From Winogradskyella psychrotolerans (lineage in GTDB: Bacteria; Bacteroidota; Bacteroidia; Flavobacteriales; Flavobacteriaceae), in the NCBI RefSeq assembly GCF_018860565.1, contig NZ_JAHKPS010000012.1, positions 1-64,000 on the forward strand: a stretch of 64,000 bases of DNA. The letters run 5' to 3'. A program made the position numbers and the translations under genes. Positions 34,179-42,383 of this stretch are shown here, one piece after another. The notes below the pieces were generated by a model that was not told where the DNA came from, searched no databases, and was given only the letters and a program-made list of their open reading frames with translations. Numbering within the stretch: position 1 is the stretch's first letter; each line of letters opens with the position of its first letter.

Positions 34179-34475
34179 ATGAGCAAATTTTCAGAAATAA
34201 TAAATCAAGATCAACCCGTTTTAGTTGATTTTTTTGCAGATTGGTGTGGACCATGTAAAATGTTGAGCCCAATTTTAAAACAAGTAAAAGAGGCTATGGG
34301 TGAAGATGTTAGTATCATTAAAATTGATGTCGATAAAAATCAAGCTCTAGCTTCAAAATACCAAGTGAGAGGAGTGCCAACTATGCTTTTGTTTAAAAAT
34401 GGGAAGCAAGTATGGAGGCAGTCTGGAGTGCTTCAAAAAGATGAGATTATAAATGTTATAACGACTACTAATTAG
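34179..34475 (+). CDS. trxA: Thioredoxin
   Basis: This 98-residue thioredoxin has the active site W22-C23-G24-P25-C26-K and 'RGVPTMLLFKNGK' with the cis-Pro. It has no signal peptide, so it acts in the cytosol as a disulfide reductant; it would also serve MsrA/MsrB and peroxiredoxin. It is co-transcribed with the cytochrome c gene (13 bp gap) and so probably under the same GTAAC-type operator. Length is slightly short for the family but complete. Confidence 0.93.
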   Translation: MSKFSEIINQDQPVLVDFFADWCGPCKMLSPILKQVKEAMGEDVSIIKIDVDKNQALASKYQVRGVPTMLLFKNGKQVWRQSGVLQKDEIINVITTTN

Positions 34476-34601
34476 TAAATTGAGACTTATATAAACAAAT
34501 ATGAATAGGGTGTTTGTTTTTTATGTTTAATGACAAATATCATTTTTCTTAAAGCTTATTGTTCTTAATTTTACAGTCTCAAAAACTAAATAAACACAAA
34601 T

Positions 34602-34778
34602 ATGATTAATACATTGATAGCATTATATAGTTGGACTAGTGGAGTTGTAATGATTGCAATTTTCGCATTGGTTTGTATTACGTTGGTTGGTATTCTTGTT
34701 AATTTTATTTCTAAAAGTAAAAGTAACGACGAGTCTAACAGTCTTAATGAAGATAATAACTCAGAGTCAGAGTATTAA
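34602..34778 (+). CDS. Small single-pass membrane protein (58 residues)
   Basis: The frame from ATG 34602 to TAA 34778 encodes a short N-terminus, one hydrophobic helix (about residues 14-36, 'VVMIAIFALVCITLVGILV'), a basic stop-transfer 'SKSKS', and an acidic Ser/Asn/Glu tail. The gene is followed directly by a strong bidirectional terminator, and it is preceded by a 127 bp gap suitable for its own promoter. I do not recognise the family. Small helix-plus-acidic-tail proteins of this kind are common in flavobacteria. The reading frame and placement support a real gene. Confidence 0.6.
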   Translation: MINTLIALYSWTSGVVMIAIFALVCITLVGILVNFISKSKSNDESNSLNEDNNSESEY

Positions 34779-34800
34779 TTAAAGCTAATTATATATTACA

Positions 34801-34837
34801 AAGAGGGTAGTTTATTCGAAACTACCCTCTTTTTTTG
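34801..34837. terminator. Bidirectional terminator between small membrane protein and TonB receptor genes
   Basis: AGAGGGTAGTTT and AAACTACCCTCT form a perfect 12 bp stem with a 5-base loop. T runs follow on the plus strand, and an A run mirrors them for the minus strand. Confidence 0.85.
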
Positions 34838-34844
34838 TGTTGAA

Positions 34845-36947
34845 TTAAAATTTATACTGTAAAAATGCTGAAAAATTTCGACCAGGTTCTGTAATTGGTA
34901 TGCTTCCTAAATCGGTTTGGTTTGTAAAAGAGAAATTTAAATGGTTACTATAAGCTTCATCAAAAGCATTAATCACAGCAACGCCTAAAGTCATATTCTT
35001 AATAGGTTTTACGCCCAAACGAATATCTAAGGTTTGATAACCGTCTGTAGCTGTTTCCCCAAAGCTTCTTGAAATATGATCTTGTTTAGATACCAAGTTG
35101 TATTGAACATTGGCCCAATATTTAGATTTATTAATACCTAGTGATAATCTTGTTGTCAATGGAGGTGTAAGCGGTAATGATTCTTCTAAATCCTTGTTTT
35201 TGGCATAGACATAAGAAAATTCAGATTTAAAATAATAATGATTTAAAAAATCGATTTGTGCCATCACTTCAAATCCAGTTTTGTAGGCTTGGTCAAGATT
35301 TCTAAATACTTTAGGATTCGTTGGCTCTAACATTGGGTTGAACTTCCGAGTTAACGATTCATCTACAATACCAACAATATAATTTTCAAAGAAGGAATAG
35401 TAGAATGAGGTTTCATATTTAAAGCTATTAAAACCATTTTTTAAGGGCTCATTGCCTTTAAAACCAATTTCAAACTGATTATTAACTTCAGCCTTCAAAT
35501 CCGGATTACCAATATATTCATAAGGGTCTTGACCCACTGTAAAATGATTAATAAAGCGTTCAATCATATTCGCAGAACGTATTCCACGACCATAAGCCGC
35601 TTCTAAAGTGAATTTGTCTGAGACTCTTTTTTTAACAGAAACAGTTCCACTAACATTGTGTTCGGTTCGTTTTTCAAGATTGTACATGGCTGCAAAGTCT
35701 TCTTCAGGATCTTGTATATCTGAAACCACATTGTCATAACGCAATCCAGCAGTAAAAATAGTATTAGCACCTAAACTATATTTCGCTTCTGTAAATACAC
35801 CTATATCCGTAATATAAGAATCTTGCCAAACCTTATCGTTAAACTCCATTGGTGTTGGTAATGGATTACCATTCATTACTTTTACTAATCGTGTTCTGCC
35901 ACCATCTCTGGCAATATGCAGGGCATCTAATCCAGAAAAGATATTTAATTTTTCAAAAGGGTTCCAATTAAGTTCTATTTTTCCACCAGCTGTAACAGCA
36001 TCAACAGCAGAAGCGGCTTCCATCATCATAAAAGAAGGTCTCTTGTCGTTAGTCATTAAATGATCGACATAACTATAATAGACTTTTGCCGTTAGAGATT
36101 TTATTGTTTTTCCGATGTTATCCAATGTGTAATCTAAAGAAAGAATGCTACTATTGTCATACTCAGTATCCATTGGTAAGGCAGCATGTAAAACATCTCG
36201 CCCAAAAGATTGTCTCCAATGTGCTTGTAAGCGTTGGTCCTCCGAAAAATTATAACCTAATTTAATACCATAATCTGTACTTCTAAATGACGATGGAATT
36301 TCAGTGCCATTACCATCTTCATAGTTTCCAAAATCTCTATAACCAGCATTAGCCACAATATCGTATTTATCTTGTATGTATTGCAGTTGCACTAAATTAA
36401 CCAGTGAGTTACCGTTACTTTCGTAGCCGCCAGAAACTTTTCCGTGCAATCCATAATCTTCATAATCTGGTTTTTGAGTTACCAAATTAACAATACCTCC
36501 AAAAGTCGCTCCGTAGCGCACAGTATATGGTCCTTTTATGATTTCAATTTTTGAAATTTCTTCAGGAATAATATGTGTAGTTATCGGATCCATACGGTTA
36601 GGACAAGCATGCATCGCTTTAGTACCACCATCGTATTGAATATTGAGCTGTTCGTATTGCGCCCCTCTAAACGACGGATCTATAGCATAATTCCCTCTTT
36701 TTATAACTGAAAAGCCATTGATGTTATTGAATAAATCAGCAACGTTTTTTGGCTGAACAATTTTCTCATCATAGTTATTAGAAACAACGGTAAGTACAGG
36801 GTCTGTTTTTAAGTTTCCGGTAACAATAACTTCGTTAAGTTGGGTTGCCTTTTGTTTTGTTGTATCTTTTTTAGTCTCTTTTCGTTCTTGACCATAGGAT
36901 ACTACGGTAATTAGTGCGCATAAAAGCACACTGCAAAATGTTTTCAT
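34845..36947 (-). CDS. TonB-dependent outer-membrane receptor, OprC-like (copper)
   Basis: This 700-residue protein has a signal peptide (to about residue 20), a plug domain (about 35-160) and a 22-strand-type barrel ending '...FSAFLQYKF' with a terminal Phe. The plug contains 'MHACPNRMDPITTHI'. The C-x3-M arrangement followed by DP is the copper-binding segment known in OprC/NosA-type copper receptors, and a Met-rich 'PSFMMM' loop lies in the barrel. Copper uptake is therefore the best guess; other TonB substrates are possible. The upstream neighbour on the same strand is a small Cys-containing protein, 66 bp away. It has no visible GTAAC-type site. Confidence 0.85.
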   Translation of the reverse strand: MKTFCSVLLCALITVVSYGQERKETKKDTTKQKATQLNEVIVTGNLKTDPVLTVVSNNYDEKIVQPKNVADLFNNINGFSVIKRGNYAIDPSFRGAQYEQLNIQYDGGTKAMHACPNRMDPITTHIIPEEISKIEIIKGPYTVRYGATFGGIVNLVTQKPDYEDYGLHGKVSGGYESNGNSLVNLVQLQYIQDKYDIVANAGYRDFGNYEDGNGTEIPSSFRSTDYGIKLGYNFSEDQRLQAHWRQSFGRDVLHAALPMDTEYDNSSILSLDYTLDNIGKTIKSLTAKVYYSYVDHLMTNDKRPSFMMMEAASAVDAVTAGGKIELNWNPFEKLNIFSGLDALHIARDGGRTRLVKVMNGNPLPTPMEFNDKVWQDSYITDIGVFTEAKYSLGANTIFTAGLRYDNVVSDIQDPEEDFAAMYNLEKRTEHNVSGTVSVKKRVSDKFTLEAAYGRGIRSANMIERFINHFTVGQDPYEYIGNPDLKAEVNNQFEIGFKGNEPLKNGFNSFKYETSFYYSFFENYIVGIVDESLTRKFNPMLEPTNPKVFRNLDQAYKTGFEVMAQIDFLNHYYFKSEFSYVYAKNKDLEESLPLTPPLTTRLSLGINKSKYWANVQYNLVSKQDHISRSFGETATDGYQTLDIRLGVKPIKNMTLGVAVINAFDEAYSNHLNFSFTNQTDLGSIPITEPGRNFSAFLQYKF

Positions 36948-37013
36948 AGTAGAGTTGTATTTATTTGATTTAAATAATTGTGATAGTAATTGCTATCAAT
37001 TAGTGAAGACAAA

Positions 37014-37394
37014 TTATACCCTAGGAGGATGAAAACAGTAGTTTGTATTATTAAAAGTATATAAATTAAGGTAATGAGATAAAAAGTGTAATCTCTTAGT
37101 TGTCTTTACTTTAGTTAATTGAAATGAAGTGTTAGGACTTGGGTATAAAATAAGTTCTTTAAAATCAATTATGCTTTTTGGTATATTCTGATCGCTGTTT
37201 TGAGATTCAGCAACTTTCATTAATTGGCATTTTCCGTTACACTGCAATTCGGGTTTGTCTTTGTTCTCACATAGGTTTTCTACAAAGCCTATGGGGTCTA
37301 ATGTGTAATAAGTATACGCTAAAGACGCTTTAGTACTATTGAAAATAATCAATAATAGTAAGAATAATACAAAAACGTGTTTGCGTATCTTCAT
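37014..37394 (-). CDS. Small exported Cys-containing protein upstream of the copper-type receptor
   Basis: This 126-residue protein has an N-terminal signal or anchor helix (about 7-27). The central segment 'FVENLCENKDKPELQCNGKCQLMKVAE' (about 37-63) carries three cysteines and a Met in a CxnCxGKC pattern that looks like a metal or disulfide site. The rest is basic and ends 'NNTNYCFHPPRV'. It is transcribed just upstream of the OprC-like receptor, so a role in metal handling is likely by context. Small proteins with a 'CNGKC' core beside metal receptors are familiar in Bacteroidota, but I know of no assigned function. Confidence 0.6.
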   Translation of the reverse strand: MKIRKHVFVLFLLLLIIFNSTKASLAYTYYTLDPIGFVENLCENKDKPELQCNGKCQLMKVAESQNSDQNIPKSIIDFKELILYPSPNTSFQLTKVKTTKRLHFLSHYLNLYTFNNTNYCFHPPRV

Positions 37395-37507
37395 TTAGAA
37401 ATTATTGAATAGTAATTAGTGAACTGATCTTAATCATTGCGTGCAACTATAATAGAAGCTAATTTTATTATCACCATCAAAGTTCATTATAAAATAGTCA
37501 TATGAGG

Positions 37508-37521
37508 GTAACTTTAGTTAC
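37508..37521 (+). promoter_or_regulatory. GTAAC-N4-GTTAC palindrome upstream of the peroxiredoxin gene
   Basis: GTAACTTTAGTTAC is a perfect 5+4+5 palindrome centred about 66 bp before the start codon, of the same type as at 33101. Confidence 0.65.
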
Positions 37522-37580
37522 ATAGTTAAAAACTATTGCGATGTATATTTGTTATAAGTTAATCTAATACCATAAGAATT

Positions 37581-38306
37581 ATGAATACTACAGAAACAAT
37601 ACACGAAGAACAATCATTTTCAATGCCAAGAATTGGGGATAAAGCACCAGAATTTAAAGCCGTAACAACACAAGGGGATATTAATTACCCGTCAGATTAT
37701 AAAGGAAAATGGTCTATACTATTTAGTCATCCAGCAGATTTCACACCTGTTTGTACATCTGAGTTTATAACATTTGCACATTTAGAAGAAAAATTTGAAA
37801 AAGCAAACTGTAGCCTTATTGGTTTATCTATTGATGGTTTATATAGCCATATTGCTTGGTTAAGAACGATTAAGGATAAAATTGAATTTAACGGCATGAA
37901 AAATATTGAAGTTAAGTTCCCTTTAATTGAAGACATCTCTATGGAAGTTGCAAAAAAATACGGTATGATCCAACCTGGAGAAAGTAAAACACAAGCCGTT
38001 AGAGCGGTCTTTTTTGTAGATCCAAATGAAACCGTAAGAGCTATTATTTATTACCCATTAAGTTTAGGACGTAATTTTGATGAATTATACAGAGCTTTAA
38101 TAGCGATGCAAACAGCAGATAAATTTAATGTGGCAACACCTGCTGATTGGAATCCAGGTGATGATGTTATTGTATCACCAGCAGGATCTTGTGGTGTAGC
38201 GGAAGAACGAATGACATCTTCAGAAGATTTAGATTGTAAAGATTGGTTCTTCTGTACTAAGAAGCTAAATAAAGATTTAGTGTTAGACACAATTCTCAAA
38301 AAATAA
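37581..38306 (+). CDS. Peroxiredoxin (Prx6/archaeal-type with C-terminal cysteines)
   Basis: This 241-residue peroxidase reduces H2O2 and organic peroxides. The peroxidatic cysteine is C58 in 'HPADFTPVCTSEF'. 'LSIDGLYSHIAWL' and 'AVFFVDPNETVRAIIYYP' are typical of the Prx6 group. The C-terminal extension has three more cysteines ('PAGSCGVAEE', 'EDLDCKDWFFCTKK') that may act as resolving cysteines, as in archaeal members. There is no signal peptide. It is preceded by a GTAAC-type palindrome and followed by a terminator, so it is a single-gene unit within the proposed regulon. Confidence 0.92.
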   Translation: MNTTETIHEEQSFSMPRIGDKAPEFKAVTTQGDINYPSDYKGKWSILFSHPADFTPVCTSEFITFAHLEEKFEKANCSLIGLSIDGLYSHIAWLRTIKDKIEFNGMKNIEVKFPLIEDISMEVAKKYGMIQPGESKTQAVRAVFFVDPNETVRAIIYYPLSLGRNFDELYRALIAMQTADKFNVATPADWNPGDDVIVSPAGSCGVAEERMTSSEDLDCKDWFFCTKKLNKDLVLDTILKK

Positions 38307-38321
38307 ATAATTATAACATTT

Positions 38322-38348
38322 AAAGAGCCTCTTTTAGAGGCTCTTTTT
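38322..38348 (+). terminator. Terminator after the peroxiredoxin gene
   Basis: AAAGAGCCTC and GAGGCTCTTT form a 10 bp stem with a 5-base loop followed by a short T run. Confidence 0.85.
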
Positions 38349-38381
38349 GTAATTTTAAGTACATCAATAGAACGCGAGGAA

Positions 38382-38834
38382 TTGAAAACAGAAAATCCAT
38401 CAAAAAAAGATTATGTATTTGTGGGTATTCAGCTTTTGCTTTTTGTCTCTTATGTTTTCCCTATTAAAATAAGAGTTGTCAACCTTGTCGGATGGTTACG
38501 ATATTCGGGTTTAGTCATAGCCATATTAGGTTTGATATTAGGAGGCATAGCGCTATTTCAAATAAACACAAAAATATCACCGTTTCCTACACCCATAGCA
38601 AGTAGTAAATTACATACCGATGGTGCTTTTGCTTTGGCTAGGCATCCTATTTATACGAGTATTTTGGCAATCACTTTAGGGTATGCGTTATATGATGCTT
38701 CTATATATAAATTGGTGATAGGGATTTTATTGGTGCTGTTGTTTTATTTCAAATCAATATATGAAGAACAATTACTCTTAGAAAAATTTCCTGAATACTC
38801 AATTTATAAACTAAAAACTAGACGATTTATTTAG
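38382..38834 (+). CDS. Isoprenylcysteine/phospholipid-type methyltransferase family membrane protein
   Basis: This 150-residue protein starts from a TTG at 38382 with GAGGA two bases upstream; no suitable ATG was found nearby. It has three or four hydrophobic helices, and the conserved segments 'LHTDGAFALARHPIYTSIL' and 'SIYEEQLLLEKFPEYSIYK' that bind SAM and substrate in ICMT/PEMT-like enzymes. The substrate is unknown; lipids or thiols are possible. It lies 6 bp before a soluble methyltransferase gene, so the two are co-transcribed. Confidence 0.8.
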   Translation: MKTENPSKKDYVFVGIQLLLFVSYVFPIKIRVVNLVGWLRYSGLVIAILGLILGGIALFQINTKISPFPTPIASSKLHTDGAFALARHPIYTSILAITLGYALYDASIYKLVIGILLVLLFYFKSIYEEQLLLEKFPEYSIYKLKTRRFI

Positions 38835-38840
38835 CACTTT

Positions 38841-39446
38841 ATGAAGAACAATACTGCAGACTTTTGGAATGAACGGTATGCAAATGAAGAATTTGTTTAT
38901 GGTACCAAACCTAATACGTTTTTTAAGCAACAATTAGATGAACTAAAGCCAAGAAAAATATTGCTTCCAGCTGAAGGCGAAGGGCGCAATGCAGTATACG
39001 CAGCAACACAAGGTTGGGAAGTTACTGCTTTTGACATGAGTATTAAAGGTAAAGAAAAAGCGTTGAGATTAGCAAAATTGAAAGATGTTAATATTACTTA
39101 TGAAGTTATAGGTGTACAAGAATTTAAAACCGATGAGAAATTTGATGTTATAGGTTTAAGTTTTGTGCATTTTCCAATAGATATTCGTAAACAGGAGCAT
39201 CAACATTTACTTCAGTTTTTAAAAGTTGGAGGAGCGGTAATTTTTGAAGGCTTTGCAAAAGCGCAATTAGGTAATGCTTCTGGTGGCCCTAAAAATAAAG
39301 AAATGTTATTTTCTATAGATGACGTAATACAAGAGTTTACCGGATTAGAATTTAAAATATTTGAAGAAAAAACAATTGAACTATCGGAAGGCAATTATCA
39401 TAAAGGAAAGGCTCAGGTCATTCGATTTGTTGGTGTAAAAATGTAA
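38841..39446 (+). CDS. Class I SAM-dependent methyltransferase (TehB/thiol-methyltransferase-like)
   Basis: This 201-residue cytosolic enzyme begins 'FWNERYANEEFVYGTKPNTF', as in small TehB-like methyltransferases. The SAM-binding motif I is 'ILLPAEGEGRNAVYAATQGW', followed by 'VTAFDMSIKGKEKAL'. 'EKFDVIGLSFVHFP' is motif II. Members act on tellurite, thiols or halides, and the substrate here is open. It directly follows the membrane methyltransferase gene. Confidence 0.85.
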   Translation: MKNNTADFWNERYANEEFVYGTKPNTFFKQQLDELKPRKILLPAEGEGRNAVYAATQGWEVTAFDMSIKGKEKALRLAKLKDVNITYEVIGVQEFKTDEKFDVIGLSFVHFPIDIRKQEHQHLLQFLKVGGAVIFEGFAKAQLGNASGGPKNKEMLFSIDDVIQEFTGLEFKIFEEKTIELSEGNYHKGKAQVIRFVGVKM

Positions 39447-39492
39447 TTGAAGAGTTAAGGGTATATTTTCGTATTTGTAATAATCCAAAACT

Positions 39493-39506
39493 GTAACTAT
39501 TGTGAC
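39493..39506 (+). promoter_or_regulatory. GTAAC-N4-GTGAC near-palindrome upstream of cydA
   Basis: GTAACTATTGTGAC differs from the GTAAC-N4-GTTAC form at one base and is centred about 56 bp before cydA. Control of cytochrome bd by Crp/Fnr-type oxygen regulators is common in other bacteria, which supports the reading. Confidence 0.55.
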
Positions 39507-39555
39507 ATAGAGAATTTTTTTTAATGATAACTTTGTAACATCCAAAATAAGACAT

Positions 39556-40890
39556 ATGGAAGACATGCTATTCTATGATCGTATGCAGTTTGCCTTTACA
39601 ATCACATTTCACTACTTATTTCCGCAATTAACCATGGGATTATCCTTAATGATCGTCTATTTTAAATGGAAATTCCTCAGGACAAAAATTGACAGATACA
39701 ACGATGCTGCAAAATTCTGGATGAAGATTTTTGCGCTCAACTTTGCTATGGGTGTCGTTACAGGTATTCCAATGGAATTTCAATTTGGGACCAATTGGGC
39801 TAAATTTTCAGAACTTACAGGTGGAATTATTGGTCAGACTTTAGCCATGGAAGGGATGTTTTCCTTCTTTTTAGAATCGTCCTTTTTAGGACTCTTTTTA
39901 TTTGGTGAAAAACTATTAGGTCATAAACTTCATTTTTTAACTGGTTTTTTAGTCTTTTTAGGTTCTTGGGCAAGTGGTTATTTAATTATTGCCACCCATT
40001 CTTGGATGCAATATCCAGTAGGCTATGAAGTTCTTGAAAACGGCAAATTTGTACTCAATAATTTTGGAGCGCTATTCTCAAATCCATGGTTGTTGCCAGC
40101 CTATTTGCATAATCAAGCTGCTTCTTTAGTAACGTCCTCGTTTGTCGTTGCAGCAATAGGAGCGTTTTATTTGTTAAATAATAAGCATCATGAATTCGGA
40201 AAGCTATTTGTAAAAACAGGTGTCATTTTCGGATTAATTTCTAGTTTGTTAGTGGCTTTTCCAACAGGAGATTGGACTGCTAAAAATGTAGCAGAACACC
40301 AACCAGTTACCTTTGCAGCCATGGAAGGTATTTTTGAAACCGAAGAAGGCGGTTCAGAAATTGTTTTGATAGGGCAACCTAATATGTTAGAAAAGAAGCT
40401 AGACAATAAAATAGCAGTTCCAAATATATTGAGCTTCTTAACCTATCAAGAATGGGACGCTCAGATAAAAGGACTAAATGAATTTGATGAAAGTGTACAT
40501 CCAACCAATGTTCCTGGATTGTATTATTCATATCATATTATGGTTGGATTAGGAACTATTTTTATTGGTTTAATGCTTTTAGCTGTTGTGCAATTATTTC
40601 GAAGGAAATTATACCAAACCAAATGGATTTTATGGTCACTTATGTTTATGTTGCCTTTTCCATACATCGCTAATACTACAGGTTGGTATACAGCAGAATT
40701 AGGTAGACAACCTTGGCTCGTTTATAATTTATTACGAACAGCAGATGGGGCATCGCCAACGGTGTCTTCAGGTAATACATTATTTACACTACTCGGTTTT
40801 ATAGGTTTATATCTGCTGCTAGGCATGCTATTTTTAATGTTAGCAGGAAAAATTATTAATAAAGGACCACAACTAAATCAACAACACTAA
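39556..40890 (+). CDS. cydA: Cytochrome bd ubiquinol/menaquinol oxidase subunit I
   Basis: This 444-residue inner-membrane subunit has about nine helices. 'YDRMQFAFTITFHYLFPQLTMGL' holds the heme b595 His ligand (residue 19). 'GRQPWLVYNLLRT' is the family signature. The quinol loop is of the short type. With CydB it forms the high-affinity terminal oxidase that reduces O2 at low oxygen and tolerates sulfide and NO. cydB starts 2 bp after its stop. Confidence 0.95.
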   Translation: MEDMLFYDRMQFAFTITFHYLFPQLTMGLSLMIVYFKWKFLRTKIDRYNDAAKFWMKIFALNFAMGVVTGIPMEFQFGTNWAKFSELTGGIIGQTLAMEGMFSFFLESSFLGLFLFGEKLLGHKLHFLTGFLVFLGSWASGYLIIATHSWMQYPVGYEVLENGKFVLNNFGALFSNPWLLPAYLHNQAASLVTSSFVVAAIGAFYLLNNKHHEFGKLFVKTGVIFGLISSLLVAFPTGDWTAKNVAEHQPVTFAAMEGIFETEEGGSEIVLIGQPNMLEKKLDNKIAVPNILSFLTYQEWDAQIKGLNEFDESVHPTNVPGLYYSYHIMVGLGTIFIGLMLLAVVQLFRRKLYQTKWILWSLMFMLPFPYIANTTGWYTAELGRQPWLVYNLLRTADGASPTVSSGNTLFTLLGFIGLYLLLGMLFLMLAGKIINKGPQLNQQH

Positions 40891-40892
40891 TT

Positions 40893-41969
40893 ATGGAACT
40901 ATTTTGGTATATCGTTTTAATGACAATGTTAGCTGTTTATGTGATTTTAGACGGTTACGATTTTGGAGCAGGAATCATACATCTGTTTTTTGCAAAAGAA
41001 GAAAAAGATAAAAAAGCTATAACCAATGCTATTGGTCCATTTTGGGATGCTAATGAAGTTTGGTTAATTGCGGCAGGAGGTGTTTTGTTTTTTGCATTTC
41101 CTACATTATATGCATCGTCGTTTAGTGGGTTTTATTTACCTCTAATCATGATTTTATGGCTACTTATTTTTAGAGCAATCGGTTTAGAACTCAGAGGTCA
41201 AATTCACAATAAAATGTGGGAATCCATTTGGGATAAAGCTTTTGGAATTGCTAGCTTATTGTTAGCGCTCTTTTTTGGTGTTGCATTGGGTAACGTTGTA
41301 AGAGGAGTTAACTTAGGGAATGTGGTTAATGGAGTTTCTACCTATGAAGCTCATTATTTCTTTCTACCACTTTGGAATCCAACTTTTAGCCCGCAAGCAG
41401 AACAATTAGGGATTTTAGATTGGTTTACAGTACTACTAGGAATCATCGGTGTTGTAGCTTTGACCATACATGGTGCGAATTGGATTATTTTTAAAACGAA
41501 TGCAAACATTAATGAAAAATTAAAGAAAGTGGTCTTCAATCTAAATATAGTGTTGTCAGTTTTAGTGATTATTTCCCTTTTGATTTGGCATATTATTGAA
41601 CCACAACCATTTCATAATTTTATAGATAATCCTTGGTTATGGGTTTTTCCTATAATTACGTTTACGGGATTGTTTGGCTTATTTAAGGTGAAAACGTTTA
41701 AAAAACATGGCATGGGCTTCTTGTTTTCTTCTTTATTTCTAGGGGGAGGTTTAGCATCCACAGTGGCATCAATTTTTCCAAAAGTATTGCCTTCTACCAA
41801 TAGCATTAATCCAGATTTAACCTTGTATAATGTAGCAGCTCACGAATATGGATTGTCGGTTGGTGTATATTGGTTTGTAATTGCAGCAGTTTTAGTCGCT
41901 ATTTATATGATTATTCAATATAAAGTCTTTAAAGGAAAAATGGATGATGTTGGTTATGGAGAGCATTAA
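40893..41969 (+). CDS. cydB: Cytochrome bd oxidase subunit II
   Basis: This 358-residue inner-membrane subunit has eight or more helices. 'VILDGYDFGAGIIHLFFAK' and 'AIGPFWDANEVWLIAAGGVLFFAFP' are diagnostic, and 'LELRGQIHNKMWESIWD' follows. It is co-transcribed with cydA under the GTAAC-type site at 39493. A small membrane-protein gene follows after 14 bp and ends in a terminator, so the operon has at least three genes. Confidence 0.95.
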   Translation: MELFWYIVLMTMLAVYVILDGYDFGAGIIHLFFAKEEKDKKAITNAIGPFWDANEVWLIAAGGVLFFAFPTLYASSFSGFYLPLIMILWLLIFRAIGLELRGQIHNKMWESIWDKAFGIASLLLALFFGVALGNVVRGVNLGNVVNGVSTYEAHYFFLPLWNPTFSPQAEQLGILDWFTVLLGIIGVVALTIHGANWIIFKTNANINEKLKKVVFNLNIVLSVLVIISLLIWHIIEPQPFHNFIDNPWLWVFPIITFTGLFGLFKVKTFKKHGMGFLFSSLFLGGGLASTVASIFPKVLPSTNSINPDLTLYNVAAHEYGLSVGVYWFVIAAVLVAIYMIIQYKVFKGKMDDVGYGEH

Positions 41970-41983
41970 TTAATAGTGTTATT

Positions 41984-42280
41984 ATGACGGGTACTTTAAT
42001 TTCTTTAATTAGTATTTTCATAGGAATCATTTCTTCCAATGTATTTGGATATTTTAAAAAGAAGTATTCTTTTGGCTTTACAGGAAATACATTAATTGGC
42101 GTATTTGGAAGTATCTTATTGGTCAAAACTTTTGGAAGATTGGGGTTTGATCCATGGCACATAATGAATGATGGAGATTTTGATGGTTTAAGATTAACAA
42201 TCAATTTGTTTGTGTCTGCTTTAGGCGGTATTCTAGGTCTTATATTTGCTAAAATGATTTATAATAAAATGAATAAATAG
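41984..42280 (+). CDS. Small membrane protein downstream of cydAB
   Basis: This 98-residue protein has three hydrophobic stretches (about 5-22, 33-50 and 74-92) with Gly-rich segments 'GNTLIGVFGSILLVKTFG' and 'LFVSALGGILGLIFAKMIY'. The pattern loosely recalls YeaQ/YmgE-type small membrane proteins, but the resemblance is weak. Its place 14 bp after cydB and before the terminator suggests a link to bd oxidase assembly or membrane stress. It does not look like CydX, which is shorter. Function is unknown. Confidence 0.55.
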   Translation: MTGTLISLISIFIGIISSNVFGYFKKKYSFGFTGNTLIGVFGSILLVKTFGRLGFDPWHIMNDGDFDGLRLTINLFVSALGGILGLIFAKMIYNKMNK

Positions 42281-42307
42281 AGTGCCTAAAACAGAATTCA
42301 AAAGTTA

Positions 42308-42345
42308 AAAAATAATCAAACAGATGATGGTTTGATTATTTTTTG
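42308..42345 (+). terminator. Terminator closing the cydAB operon
   Basis: AAATAATCAAAC and GTTTGATTATTT pair perfectly. With flanking A and T bases the stem is 15 bp, with an 8-base loop and a T-rich end. Confidence 0.85.
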
Positions 42346-42354
42346 TAAATTTAT

Positions 42355-42369
42355 TAACCAATTGGTTAA
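42355..42369 (+). promoter_or_regulatory. TetR-type operator in front of the efflux operon
   Basis: TTAACCA-T-TGGTTAA is a perfect palindrome ending 14 bp before the TetR gene start. Such spacing fits autorepression by the TetR protein, as is usual for efflux operons. Confidence 0.65.
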
Positions 42370-42383
42370 ACCATATAGTTGAA

